A stretch of 64,000 nt of DNA from Hemicentrotus pulcherrimus (GCA_003118195.1 BEXV01000074.1:317381-381380); one strand, 5' to 3'. Numbered from the stretch's first letter, positions 41,223-54,180 are shown. Translations and numbers: made by a program. The notes: generated from the sequence alone by a model not told the origin.

Positions 41223-42300
41223 CTATGGGTGTGATGTTAGGTTGCAGATCAATGGGTGCCCTATGTCCTTGCCATAAATTGATGCATATTTATAAAGCCA
41301 GATTTGGTTTATAGACAAGGGGCAACACACTTAATTACAACACAGAGAGAGTCTTTTATAATCATTATATTTTAGTATGATGATTTTTTAAACATAATTT
41401 CCATGATTAATATCATTAATATTATTGTTTATATTTGTATTATTACATTCATTATTATCTTTTTTATATTTGTCATGATTATTATTATCATTATTATAAT
41501 TATTATTTTCATTGAAATCTTTTTTGTACAATTTTCATTATAATTGAATTATTATTCATTATTGTAAGCATTATTTTTTATACCATACCTTGGGTATCAT
41601 ACCTTGGAAGTAATACTAATAATGACAATAATAATAATGGTGGCTTCTTATATAGCGCACATGTCCGCTAGTGTGTTTCTCTTGAATTTGGCGCTGTGCA
41701 GTTACGGATGAACATTGAGGGTTCAAAAATTCATCAGGATTAAACTTGTCCTTCATTATCATGTTATCTTGTATATTTTATTGAACATCATTTAAATAGG
41801 ACCTATGTGTCATCAGTAAGATCATGTTATGTGGTATATAATATAAAAATGTGAGAGATAGAGAAATATCATTTGCATGTAACAAAACCCCATATCAAAA
41901 AGACTGTGTGTAGAAATAAGTCAAACTATCGTACAGCATAAACATTTACCAAAGAGAATCTGAAGGAATATAGAAATATGAAGATAACGGCTCCCTGGAT
42001 AATCTGTGAAATCTTTTTCGGTTAGAACTTTGCCCGTGTCGAAGGTCGTCTGTCATGCATATTCATTACAAAAGCTGGCTCAACGATGCCGACGCGTGCC
42101 AAGGTTTGCATGCAGATTGTGCATGAATTTGATTTGCTGTTGTTAGACAACCGCTTGCGAAGAAATCGTCCCGTCGCGGGCCGCCCGATGCCGCTATCAT
42201 ACACTTGAATTGTGTTGTACATGTGTACTATGTACTAGCTGTGTGTACGTCGCTAGCTAGCTAGATTGAGCGAACTATCGTTACGAAAGAACACGTCCAA
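41223..42300. other. Intergenic DNA with an ATT-rich stretch
   Basis: 41390-41640 is ATT/ATA-rich low-complexity. At 41625-41700 an AATAATAATGGTGGCTTCTT / ATATAGCGCACATGTCC segment resembles a dispersed repeat end. From about 42020 to 42190 CpG content rises, approaching the candidate promoter. Confidence 0.5.
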
Positions 42301-42520
42301 CAATTAACTTTAGTGTTGAATTGAATTGAGCCGAGGATAGAGCATTCACCAAATCAGAAAAAGACAAGCCAATTGCAGTAAAACTAAAGCTTTAATCAGT
42401 GCTTCCAAGCAATGACCCAACGAAATGCTGTATGCAAGAAGATTCCGGTTAAGACGAAGAAAAAGGTTTTGAAGAAGCTTGGATTTAAAGGCGTTGTCTG
42501 AGGACAAGAATGCCAGGACG
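42300..42520 (+). promoter_or_regulatory. Candidate non-coding first exon / promoter of the SERTA-domain gene
   Basis: Between CpG-richer patches (42040-42190 and 42540-42610), a stretch ends in a donor-like GGACG|GTAGGT at 42520/42521. The SERTA coding exon needs an upstream exon because its ATG is 4 nt after a 3' splice site. The link across about 20 kb is inference only. It holds a 29-codon Lys-rich ORF (42412-42501). Confidence 0.25.
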
Positions 42521-42844
42521 GTAGGTAGACAACGCTTGTGCTGGTTTAATTTCTGGGCCTGGCGCTGGAGCTGGCCTTCGCTCGCGCTCGCTGGGGCTTG
42601 GCTGGATAGCTAGCTTGGTTGGGGCTGAGAAGAACGATTGTGTCATAGACTATGACTGTGCCTGTGTAACAGTGTGTGTCATTGTGTTGTAACTTGTACC
42701 TGTAGATCTAGTACATGTAGTTGTATGGTGTCTATCCTGCTGCTTTTAGTTTACTCTTTTGTCTCTTGAGCTGAGCTGAGTCGAGAATTGAATTTTAATG
42801 ATGTGTAAAGTGTAAATCTGTGATGAAGTAGTAAAATAAAAAAA

Positions 42845-42995
42845 AAGACTAGATCTAGATCTAGATTAAGGCCTAGCTCTAGTCGGAGTCTAGCCATCTA
42901 GAGGTCTAGGTATAGAATCTAGAGTCTACTCTAGTCTCTACGGCTACGCTTTACATATCATTTCTACAGTAGATCTTGTAGATCTAGATCTAGGC
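42845..42995. repeat. CTAG/GATC-dense stretch
   Basis: AGATCTAGATCTAGATTAAG and many TCTAG, CTAGAGG and AGATCTAG words within 150 bases. It is a degenerate palindromic simple repeat next to the nested-hairpin block; no gene is seen. Confidence 0.7.
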
Positions 42996-43009
42996 CTACA
43001 GTCGAACTC

Positions 43010-44512
43010 AGGGAATAGACCGAAAATTTCTTTCATTCGTTAGCCTCTGAAGTCTTATTTTAATTGGGTAGGGTCTGCTCCTCTCTTTAGACAGAAGCAG
43101 ACCAAAGTTTCTGATGTGCAAACTTTGGTGCTTGTTCAGTAAGGTATCCAAAATTTTACCCATAACTCTGGCGTGGAGATACCCTAGATCTACATACCCA
43201 ATAGATCTATAAAGTAAATATTCATTAGATGTCCAAATAAAGATCATGAGTCAAAAGTTCTTATGTTTATTACCTGTTTTGTGTCAATTTTCTTGTTATT
43301 TTTGGAGTATTTTTCGTATAAATGTGATATTAGTATACACTTTTTCACAGGTTTCATGGCAAACCGCGCGCTTCACAACAGAAGTACATACATGTACAGA
43401 TGGTGGGTTGCGGGCAGGCGCAATGTAATGTCTCAGATCCTCATTACGGTAGATAACTTCACACAGGCGGGCGCCCGTCCACAACCCACTATCTGTATGT
43501 ACTTGTACATGTATTGTGCAGCGGCGCGGTTTGCTGTAAAACCTGTGAAAAAGTGCAACTTATATCAACGAAAAGAAAATTGACACGAAACAGATGATAA
43601 ACATAACAACTTTTAACTCATGATCTTTATTTGGACATTTAATGAATATTTACATCATTTTGGGTATGTTTTAGTAGGGTATCTCCACGCCAGAGAAACA
43701 GGCCAAATTTTGCCCCAAATACTGAATTTTAGCACACGTACTGTAGCAGCATTTACAGTGTATTAAAAACGGTTTAGATGACCTCTATTGATTCTCAACA
43801 TTTCCAACACCACTGTAGAAATCGGTACTTTATTGGCAATTGATGACACCTACCAGCCTGACTGTATGATGCATTTAAGGGTCTTTTTTCCAGATTTTCT
43901 TTGTAGAAATTAAGCTCCATGTTGATATTCTTGCAGCCATATCTTAAACTGGTACTGTCAATGGATTTCGTTATCTTTCTTCATGCGTAGTAAGAGTTTA
44001 AAATATGGTTGCAATAATTTCAACACAGAGCTCAATTTCGATGAAGAAAATCTAGAAGAAAAAAACTCTTAAAGCCTCTCAGCATTAGTTTGGCCAGGAG
44101 GGATAAGACCTTCTTGCATGATCACTGATAGGTGGTTATCTCATCAAATCAGCTCTCAATTAAAAGGGGACCATGGGAGACCTGGTCGCTGATTAGGCAG
44201 TGTTTGCTTTATAGAGGGCGCAAGTACATGTAGCTACAAGTAGTGCTGTGGGGCTTTAAACGCATTGTACAGTTAATCTGGTAAGTGGAATCGATGTATA
44301 TTAGCGTAGGCCTAATTTTTTAGAATAAATGCATCAAATATGAATCCGCTAAAATTGAGTATTTGGGGCAATGTTTGGTGGCTTGATAAGGCCACCAAAG
44401 TTTGCACAGCAGACCCTATGGTCAGCTTCTGTCTCTAAAGTGAAGAGATGACCCTACCCAAATATGAGGCTAACAAACGAAAGAGACAGAAATTTTCGGA
44501 CTTAAGGAATAT
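43010..44512. mobile_element. Nested-palindrome block (three inverted repeats)
   Basis: Outer arms: 43010-43140 (CCGAAAATTTCTTTC, TTCGTTAGCCTC, GGGTAGGGTC, GTGCAAACTTTGGTG) pair with 44370-44512. First inner palindrome: 43151-43712, arms about 270 bases, loop near 43422-43465, paired through TCTGGCGTGGAGATACCC, CAAATAAAGATCATGAGT and CAGGTTT...GCAAACCGCGC. Second inner palindrome: about 43878-44075, arms about 75 bases (CAGATTTTCTTTGTAGAAAT and its complement). No transposase was recognised; frames inside are not genes. Confidence 0.75.
44092..44240 (+). repeat. Dispersed repeat, inverted relative to 34.07-34.24 kb
   Basis: Lies inside the nested-palindrome block between the second inner palindrome and the outer right arm. 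It carries GGTGGTTATCTCATCAAATC, AGCTCTCAATTAAAAGGGGA and TTTGCTTTATAGAGGGCGCA, matching the complement of the KPTN-intron copy. Confidence 0.82.
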
Positions 44513-44515
44513 ATG

Positions 44516-47504
44516 CATAGGACTTGCTTAGCTAGATCTACAGCTTATACATGTAGATCTGTCCAGTTTTGTGAAGTTGCTGCTCGCGATGAGGACCAGC
44601 AAGCTCAATCTCACTGTGACAAGGTTACCCCCCCCCCCCTCAGTCCTCACTATGCTCTACATAGTTTTAGTGGAACAAGCATCGATTGAAGCTTTCAAGG
44701 ATTAACTCGGCACAAGGAGTAGAAATCTAGAGACACTTTGGCCTTAGCGGAAGATTTTAGCTGAGGCATCTACTATCTACTACAATCAATTTAGAGCATT
44801 AAATGCAATATACACCAAGCATGACCAAGGTCAAGATTGCTTCAAAAAGTGAATATTAACAATTTCATTTTTACTTTGAATTTACCTTTATATTGGGCAT
44901 TTAGTTAAAAAGGGGTGAAATTCTGCAAAACCCATTTTTTAACTGGCATCAGAACTATTGAAATCTCTATGCTGCATGATGATGAGTGCTCCCTATTGCC
45001 TTGTAAGCCTTTACTGCTGCATATGACAATAAACAAAGTCAGTTTTCCTCTCTCATAAACAAGAGGGCAGCACATAACCAGACATAATTTGTTCTTACTA
45101 AAAAGGCCAGTGATTGTGATGATGTACTAGTATTGCTGAGAGGGGGCATGACACTGATAAAGATATGCCGCTTAAAGATAAACTTTAGTACTGGTAATGC
45201 GATTGCATTGTGAAAGAAAAGGTGTGGAAAAGGTCAGAAACAGTTGATCATGTAGCATGTATTGGTGCGCACTGCAAGGTTCTGGAGTCATCAAAATCAT
45301 AATAAATGTGACAGAGTCTTGGTAAATGAACAAGCACTGTACACAGAAAGCTATATATGGGACAACACACATGGTGTCTGGGCTGGTACTATCTTGTTTT
45401 CCTTGTCTTTCTATGCTCATTACTCAGCCAGTATACATTTTCTTCCAAAATTGTTTGGCACATGTCATTTATTTGTAATCTTGAACATTCAGTGTAAGTT
45501 TCGTTTGATTCTGTGAGAATTAATTTTCTTTTTTTTACCAGAACTGGAGTTTATCTTTAAAAATAAGACTCCCTCCCTCAAGTGTTCAGGTGTAATGTTT
45601 TCATGAAAATACACAAGATGTGTTATCTTATATCAGATCTTTAATAATTTTGATTGAATCACTATCAACCCTTGCATTGTTCTAATATTTTATTAATAAG
45701 TCTAGGTAAAGTCTAATGTAGATGTTACTGGTATGGGTGGGTGGCGTGGGCACTGGGCAGTGTTGCCATTATCTTGCATAGACTAAAGTAACAACAGATA
45801 CTTGTAGACCAGTTCATGATTGTATTATTGATGAATTGTTACTCTCTAAAACCTTGGTAACAACCTTCATAAAACATTGTTTATGGCAGCGTCTGTACTG
45901 TAGATAGATTCCATCTTCTAGTTTTTGATATGTAAGGCAAGCCTCTTTGACATGAAGAATAAATGTGTTTTAGAAGTATGTACATGTACATAAGTTCATA
46001 CATGTACATACATGTATATATTGAGTATAACCCAATGTAACCTAAGGACTTTTGCTTGCCTTGGCCGTACTGCAGTTGTAGCACTAAGCAGGCTGTGCTC
46101 AAAAGGTGAAAGAACATGCAAGTTGTTACCTGGGTGTTTTACATTTTGAGGAAGAAAAGGCAGATGATTCCTACATTGTAGCTAGTAGGGTTGCAGACTT
46201 GTAGTGTGCTATGTTTTTTGTTCTACAAGGATATTGTTCACACACAGGCTGCCAGATTGCAGCTTTCCCATGGACCATCTCTACTTTGTAAGTTTTTCTT
46301 TCGTGGGTCCCAGACATGTACAGTATACTCAACAACCATTCTCACTGTGGCAAGATACGCACTTTCTATGGTTAGGAATAGTTAGGATGCAGTTGGTTCC
46401 AAGTTTCTCTGCAAGAAGGCAAAGATGATATTGGCCTGATTGCATTTGTCATCACAATGCCTGCACATTCTAACTTTCTACTTTCTAGCTGCCTGTAGTC
46501 TGCCTGTAGAGGTGATCTCCGGTAAGTTCTAATGGTGGAAAAGCATTTACCTCCTAAATTTTAACTCATCTGCCAATGATCTAGGTCAGGCCTTCTTAAC
46601 TAGTTCATTAGAAGCGCCAATTTTTTTAAAATTGAGGTTGAAGTGCCAACCTATATGTTTGGTGACTGTATTGTGAGGGAGCGTAGCGACCGAGCCGATA
46701 TCGGATGGTGTCCAGGGGTGAAGCCCACGGAAGCTAGTGGATTTGAGGGCTTTTTTAAGGCCCAGATGTGGCATTTTAAAGACCTTTTTTCCTTATAAAA
46801 CATCAATCATAATTTCAGATTGATGTGAAATAATTAGTACAATTCCTGGCTAAATTCTACACTGGAAGTTAGTTTATATGTAGCTATTTTGGTGCAATAA
46901 ACACGGAAAATGTCAAAATCAAGTGAAAATCAAACAAAACAAAATGGCTTGCTTACATTTTTGGCTCAACTTCGACTGCAACTTTTTGATTTTGCAGAGT
47001 TTTTTTATTTTTATTTATTTTTTATTATTTTTTTTGATAGCTGTTTTGTACAGCCGCGCGCCACTCCGACTGACCGCAAGTGCCACAAGTCGCGCGCGCG
47101 CGCCGCCAGTTGAGAAAGGCCTCATCTAGGTTCTTCTGAAAGTTTCTCAAATCTATTGCTGCTTTGCCTGTCTTGAGTTTCAGAGTGTCATTTGCTAAGA
47201 GCATTTCATAGGAAGTGAGATATTCTTCCAGGTTATTAATAATATACAATTCTATAGGAAAAAGAAGGATGCAAACATTAAACAGGTATGCATAGATTAC
47301 TTCACTATGTGAATGTTGCCTTAGAACATTAGTCTTGCATTAAAAATATAAACATTTAAATTTAAAGTTACAGGGAGGAATCTATTACTCTTTCCAGTAT
47401 TAGCAATTTTTTCAATAAAAATGATAAATGGTAGAGAAAAGTTATTACCGGTAGCTATATTATCTACATAAAGGCACATGCAGATTTATGTTTTTATGAT
47501 AGCT
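44516..47504. other. Intergenic or intronic AT-rich DNA
   Basis: No supported gene. Notable pieces: C10 at about 44630; a cluster of TACATGTA palindromes at 45979-46018; a degraded dispersed repeat with GGGAGCGTAGCGACCGAGCC at about 46676; and a (CG)n-rich patch at 47055-47105. Confidence 0.55.
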
Positions 47505-47752
47505 TTTTATGCCTCCGCTACAAAGTAGCCGGAGGCATTATGTTTTCGGGTTGTCCGTCCGTCCGTACGTACGTACGTACGTACGTCCCGTTCTCGTGAT
47601 TGCGTTTTCTCAAGAACCGATTGATTGATTCCCGCCAAACTTGGATCATGTTTGTATCTCACAGAGCCAATGAACTGATTAGATTTTGAGATCACGAGAT
47701 TCAAGGTCAAAGGTCACAGGGCTCATTATGTATGCAAAAATGGCTCGTGATC
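47505..47752 (+). repeat. Dispersed repeat with hairpin, CCGT/ACGT run and DR1
   Basis: Begins with a hairpin, TATGCCTCCGCTAC-AAA-GTAGCCGGAGGCATTA, then GTCCGTCCGTCCG(TACG)n at 47549-47585, then GAACCGATTGATTGATTCCC, and CAAGGTCAAAGGTCACAGGG before the gap. The hairpin plus CCGT run is characteristic of an abundant marine-invertebrate repeat (recollection, not searched). It is cut off by the gap. Confidence 0.6.
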
Positions 47753-48752
47753 NNNNNNNNNNNNNNNNNNNNNNNNNNNNNNNNNNNNNNNNNNNNNNNN
47801 NNNNNNNNNNNNNNNNNNNNNNNNNNNNNNNNNNNNNNNNNNNNNNNNNNNNNNNNNNNNNNNNNNNNNNNNNNNNNNNNNNNNNNNNNNNNNNNNNNNN
47901 NNNNNNNNNNNNNNNNNNNNNNNNNNNNNNNNNNNNNNNNNNNNNNNNNNNNNNNNNNNNNNNNNNNNNNNNNNNNNNNNNNNNNNNNNNNNNNNNNNNN
48001 NNNNNNNNNNNNNNNNNNNNNNNNNNNNNNNNNNNNNNNNNNNNNNNNNNNNNNNNNNNNNNNNNNNNNNNNNNNNNNNNNNNNNNNNNNNNNNNNNNNN
48101 NNNNNNNNNNNNNNNNNNNNNNNNNNNNNNNNNNNNNNNNNNNNNNNNNNNNNNNNNNNNNNNNNNNNNNNNNNNNNNNNNNNNNNNNNNNNNNNNNNNN
48201 NNNNNNNNNNNNNNNNNNNNNNNNNNNNNNNNNNNNNNNNNNNNNNNNNNNNNNNNNNNNNNNNNNNNNNNNNNNNNNNNNNNNNNNNNNNNNNNNNNNN
48301 NNNNNNNNNNNNNNNNNNNNNNNNNNNNNNNNNNNNNNNNNNNNNNNNNNNNNNNNNNNNNNNNNNNNNNNNNNNNNNNNNNNNNNNNNNNNNNNNNNNN
48401 NNNNNNNNNNNNNNNNNNNNNNNNNNNNNNNNNNNNNNNNNNNNNNNNNNNNNNNNNNNNNNNNNNNNNNNNNNNNNNNNNNNNNNNNNNNNNNNNNNNN
48501 NNNNNNNNNNNNNNNNNNNNNNNNNNNNNNNNNNNNNNNNNNNNNNNNNNNNNNNNNNNNNNNNNNNNNNNNNNNNNNNNNNNNNNNNNNNNNNNNNNNN
48601 NNNNNNNNNNNNNNNNNNNNNNNNNNNNNNNNNNNNNNNNNNNNNNNNNNNNNNNNNNNNNNNNNNNNNNNNNNNNNNNNNNNNNNNNNNNNNNNNNNNN
48701 NNNNNNNNNNNNNNNNNNNNNNNNNNNNNNNNNNNNNNNNNNNNNNNNNNNN
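47753..48752. other. Assembly gap (exactly 1000 N)
   Basis: A round length suggests a placeholder of unknown true size. Open frames across it are artefacts. Confidence 0.97.
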
Positions 48753-51316
48753 AAGAGGAAATTTGTTGTAATTGATCAGTAAGGCTTTCCCTTCGCAATG
48801 ATATGAATTTTGCATCAATTCAAAACACTTTTGCTTCTTGGTGTGACTCCTTTAAGTTTTATGCAACAGGCCCAGGTCTCTCTGGTGTACTATTGGCACA
48901 TTATAGTCCAAATAGTTTGGATTCATTTAGACCTTTAGAAGGAAGTTGACGATTAGAAACGAGGAACTACATGTATTTCTCTGGAAGCTTGCAAACTTCA
49001 GGCAAAGCAAAATTGTCAAGAACTTTGACAACAGGAAATGTAGAGGAAAGCATAATACACCACATAGTGAAGTAGCCTACTCTGTTTGTTCCATTGGGTT
49101 AATGTACCCCACCTCAAAGGATTTCTTTTTGCACTCAGCCAGGTGACAGATGATATTTTTGTCTTTAGTGTTTTTTTAGGAATATATTTTTTAAAATCTA
49201 AAATTAAGTGATAAACTAGGTGAACAATTTTTTAATGAGAAATCTCAATTTCTTAAGTCGATCCAAACCAGTAAAATGCATAGTACTGTATAAAAAGTTA
49301 CATAAATCTGTGGTAGAGTGTATGAGGGAATGCGCATTGTTAGCAACAAGGTTGTTTACTAGCTCTTCCTGGGGTTCCTGTAGATGGTATGTACTCTTTG
49401 TACTCCACCTCAAACTATTTCTTTCTCATTCCTCTGCCTTTCCTCTGAGGACCCTGACCCTTCAACTGATCTACGTTGGGCGTTGAATGATGGCACTGTG
49501 CCTACCAGCCTGCTTGCTTGCTTGCTTGCCTATATATCCCTGTATCATCCAGTAGTAGCCAAGGCTGTGCCTATTGTGTATGAGCCCACAAGCGAGAAGC
49601 AAGCAGTGTAACTGTGCAGGGGCAGACAATGGGGGAACATGTAGGGGTGTTGCACTGGCAAAGCATTGTTGTTTGTCCCATGTATTAGCTGGTAGTAGGG
49701 GTCTGGATTATTGCTTTATAACCAGTCTTTCAAGAAAAGGGTTCTATTGATGGGTTCATTCTTTTGCCTCTCAATAGAGATTTTGTAGGACTACAATGAG
49801 ATAAGTGTTGTGTTGGATTGCAGGTGCATGAATGGAAGAGCGCTGTGATCCTGTATGCATTTCTCTACTTATTCTTGACTGTACCATGGGTTTACCTGTG
49901 TAGGTCTATTAGAAGTATGATGGAAGCCCAGGGAAACTTTGCAAGAGTCAAAGTTAACTGTTCTTATAATTCCAAAATTGAAATTTAGCCTGCATTTTTG
50001 AGAACTTTGATTTAGGGTGTACAAAGTATTTGTGGGGTAAATGGATTGATTTTATTCATGAACAGAGAGCCATGAGTGTTTTAATGAGTAATTATGACAA
50101 CCTTTTTATGACACATTGTCATGTTTGAGACAATTGTTTCTAATATAGGAATGTAGGGCGTGGCAGTGAATTCTGTCCTGGGTAGAGTGAGGATTGAGCT
50201 CTCTTTTTCGCCTGGAACTTCCCCACCATCCCACTCCCTTACAAAGTGCAAAGGCGGTGGCGTGCGCATTCTAACAGTAGTCTCATGATTCATACATTAG
50301 TTCATGAATTTTTGATTTTGTTTTTTGTTTTCTTTTTCTTTTCTTTTCCCTTTAATTTCTATGGAAAGAATTACATGTTGTGAACTCAAAGTTTAAGCAT
50401 GTTACTCTCTGTCATATTAAACTTATTAAACCTTCGTGGCTGGTAAGTTCTAATGTGCAATAATATTACTTTAAAAAGTGCATATGGTACAGTATATGTT
50501 TATAGACTATGCTTAGTCTACTACCCAGAGACAAAGCAATGTCACCGGAGCTCTATGATGAATATTACCATGTTTTGAATCTATGTTAACACTGACACAC
50601 ATTGGACTACTTGTTTGTTTGCAACCAACATTGTGATGAACCAGTTGTATCATATAATATTTAGAAGGTTATTGAAAAAGCAGGCCTAAGTCTTTAAACC
50701 AATAAAAGGAGCATGATCATCATAAGTTAATTTGTCATGCAAAGTATTTAAATATCAACCACTTTACCTTGGGCAAAACAAAGTAACACATACATAGAAT
50801 TATTCTAGAAATCACAATAGAACATATATGGACAAAGGAGTTTTTCTATTATTGTGGAAAGTACTTGAGCAGTAAAAATATAAGTTATATGATGTTATAA
50901 TTAAAAGACATTTGACAAAAGGGAATTTGTCTAAAGCCTTGTGATATACTTAAAATCTTAATTATGATCTGCGGGGAAAAGGGCATTGTTTTCCTCTTCT
51001 ATTAATTATCAATTATGTCATTCATATCACGTGTAAGTACATACTACATGTTCGCTAACAAGTGCTTTAGTTTCCTTGTTCAGTCCTTGTAGTGGAATGG
51101 CAAAGAGTAGGGGAATGCAACAAGTTTTTGTTCAGATAGTTTTTATTTTCCTGGGGCTTTCAGGATAAGCAAGGGTGAGTCATCATTCCAGTTCCTATGA
51201 CTCAGCTTACAAACTTTTATCATCTCCTATTGGATGAATCTCTCTCTCTCTCTCTCTCTCTCTCATCTGTCAGTTTGTCTCTCAATGGCTTTTTGACTCT
51301 CAAGTTCTTTTCTTTC

Positions 51317-51351
<35 letters not shown>

Positions 51352-51536
51352 ATTTTAAATTTCTTTTTTGTTTATCTGTGTGCATTTTATTTTGTTGTTT
51401 GTAACTGTCTTACTCATTTTCTGCCTCTCTCTCTCACTCTCTCTCTTGTAGGCCTCTGTCCTTTCATTCTCACTTTTCCCTTTATGAATTTATTCCATTT
51501 TGAATGTCCTCTTCTTCTTCCTTTTCTTCTTTCTCT

Positions 51537-51574
<38 letters not shown>

Positions 51575-52345
51575 CCTTACAATAATTTCATCTTAACTTT
51601 CAAACAAATATAATTATCAAGATTGTATACTTCCATTGTTCTACACATCTTGTTGGTTTGAGTTGAAGCTACACTTTAGGCCCCCTGTTAAACTTTTAAG
51701 GTGTGAATTCATGGAAAATAATTTACTTCTTAAAAACTGAACTGCGGTACGTTATTCCTAATCGGACAGGTAGACTACAGATTTGTGGGTTGTAAATGTA
51801 ATAGCTGTTGTATCATATGGATTAGTAATGCAATGTTTATATTGTGTGATTCAGCAGTAAGACTAAGAGAGAGGCAATTTGAGTTGACTGTCTGTCCTGG
51901 CTTGGGCTCAAAAGTACTCTGCAGTCCCTCTGCAGTTTCCTTTTTGAGGAAGTAGATGTAGGAAACTATCTACACATGCCAAGTTATTCAGCTTTATCCC
52001 CGATCCCAGCCACTTCTACCTTCACAATACAGGGGCCTTGTAAACCTTTCAAACACACAGGTTCATCTCCTCGATGTTTGTAAAGGTCATGATGATTACA
52101 AGTTCAGGGATAGGCCTATAAAGTTGAATGAAAACTGAGAAAAATAAACACAATATAGTTGTAAAATAGTACATGCAGGCTTACATATTCAATAATAGGT
52201 AGGCATACTCGTACACATGTACTTTTTTTTTTTTAAGTTAAAAGATTAATCTCACAAAAGATATTTCATTTCTGATAGACTACGTGCAAATAAAAGTGAT
52301 TTTAATTACTCTTGATTATAAAACTCAGTGAGACAGAAGGGGTTA
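48753..52345. other. Non-coding DNA with CT microsatellites
   Basis: No supported exon. (CT)n arrays at about 51240-51264, 51320-51348 and 51540-51571 within a C/T-rich zone. A fragment of the GGCCTGTTGCATAAAACTT foldback end is at 48857-48876. It is probably intronic for the SERTA gene if the 42.5 kb first exon is right. Confidence 0.55.
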
Positions 52346-52349
52346 ATGT

Positions 52350-52823
52350 AACCCTGTAAGGTAGGGCTTTGATCAGAGCAACACCCTCGCACCTGTGATC
52401 GGTATCGGCAAAAAATATCAGCAAACAAAATCAGCAGAATTTTTTTTTTTTAAAATGCCGAAAATTTTCAAGATTTTGGCTATCAAATGCTTCAAAAAAA
52501 TACATAGCTGGAATTATTTTGTCATTTGGAGTTGTTGTAGACCATGTTTGTTGATATTTAGTGCCTTTTCATGAAATTAATCATACTGGTCTAAGAGAAG
52601 AGGCAAAACATGCGGGCCGCCATCTTGGATTATAATGTAGGCATGCATTATACGGTTATCCAAGATGACGGCCCGCATGTTTTGCCCCTTCTCTTAGACA
52701 AATATTGTTAATTTGAACAAAAAAAATCTGATAATTTTTGTTTATCACCGATCAGAAATTATTATTCGATCTTACCTGATCGGCTCAAGATCGGCCCCAA
52801 TCCAATGATCGGTTACAGGTCTA
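52350..52823. mobile_element. Dispersed element with internal hairpin; partner of 22779-22990
   Basis: From ACCCTGTAAGGTAGGGC to GATCGGTTACAGGT. It contains an internal hairpin: CTAAGAGAAGAGGCAAAACA, TGCGGGCCGCCATCTTGGA inverted as TCCAAGATGACGGCCCGCAT, GTTTTGCCCCTTCTCTTAG (about 52590-52700), and several GATCGG words on the right side. No coding content. Confidence 0.7.
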
Positions 52824-53271
52824 GGTCAATGGGAATCATTTTAGTCCTGTCTTATGCTGTCATTAAAACATAAAGAATATGTTTCCTGTGGAAATCAGTG
52901 CTCCCATTTACTCTGATAGGAAAAAGACCAACACAAAGTAGAAAAGTAGACACTTTCATATAGTTTTAGCTTCCTCCTCTTTATAGTAAAGGCCTCCATC
53001 ATGAATTCATAATTAACTTCACTTAAAAAATACTAAGTTCTGTATTTTCAACTACATGTAGTTATAACATCACAGTGATTTCAAGAGAAGGAAGAGGTTG
53101 CCATTTGGCACTTTATAAATTGGTGAACTCATACATGTACAAGTATGTGCCTGTCCTTTTCATATTTAGGGGTGGAAGAAGAGTGTGGACCTCAAAGCCA
53201 ATGTGAATAGTAACACTGTCACTTCGGTCAGTGCTTGGACTGTGAGAAGTTGAGGGTTGAGTCCAGACCAG

Positions 53272-53555
53272 GGGGGTGTTTCACAAAGATTATAAGTCGA
53301 ACTTAACTCTAAGTTGGACTTTTATGGGGAACCATTTGTAGCCTTAAAATAAGATATATTGAAAAGCAAAAATTTAAGTATTCAAGTATTTTAGAGTTTT
53401 CATGAATTCCACATCAAGTCCATGAAATATGATGATAATGAAAAATAGAAATATATCAATTACTTTTACAAAATATTTTGAAAGATGCTAACGGCTTTCC
53501 ATAATTGTTAGGTCAAACTTAGAGATAAGTTCAACTTAGGATCTTTGTGAACCCC
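53272..53555. mobile_element. Foldback element, GGGGTGTTTCACAAAG family, copy 3 (diverged)
   Basis: The left end GGGGGTGTTTCACAAAGATT and the right end GGATCTTTGTGAACCCC are inverted. The inner arms (AAGTCGAACTTAACTCTAAG / TTAGAGATAAGTTCAACTTA) also pair. The interior is unlike copies 1 and 2. Confidence 0.75.
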
Positions 53556-54180
53556 TTCCCCATATCGGGTCTATGTAATTTGAACAGTGTCCACACTAGT
53601 CAAGTGAATTGAGATATCTCCTTGTGATTGTGCTTATAGTTTTATGACAGGATTGCCAAAAGTAAAAATTAAAATCAAAAAAGCATACCGGTAGTAGATT
53701 ACGCCAAATAATAAAAAATGAAGCATTTCTCGCCTGCGCCCGCCTCCTTTTTGGCCGCCGTCTCCTTTTTTTTAAATTACTTTTTACTAATCTGCTAGTC
53801 AGAAGAAGAAAAAAAAAGGAAGCTAAAAATCAAAAAAATAAAGCCCCCTCCCCCCAAAAAGCCTGTGATAAATGTTTTGTCATTTGTTTGGTCATACATT
53901 GCATTAGTATATTCACATAGGACAATATCTATAAAAATAAATAGGTTTGCCAAGCTATAATTATTAGTATGGCAGACATCTTGGGAAAAAATTGCAAAAT
54001 AGTAAATAGTAAAGCCATGCCTCCTCCTTTTTAAAATGCTGGACGGGAAACACATTATTTTTTTTTGATATTTGGCCTTATTATTAGGCATTATTTTGTA
54101 CACGACCCTGGAAACAAACAGCTCAAAAACAGATAGGAAGTGCTCCATAGCTTCAGACTTCAGTAATGAATTTCATGAAT

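Noticed and set aside
43263..43583. 106-codon open frame
   Set aside because: Lies across the first inner palindrome of the 43 kb block; the two arms give mirrored frames.
47679..48818. Long frames across the 1000-N gap
   Set aside because: Open only because N codons are not read as stops.
53701..54150. Minus-strand open frame and CGCCTGCGCCCGCCTCC patch
   Set aside because: No domain or splice structure; resembles a degraded dispersed repeat but no second copy is visible in the window.
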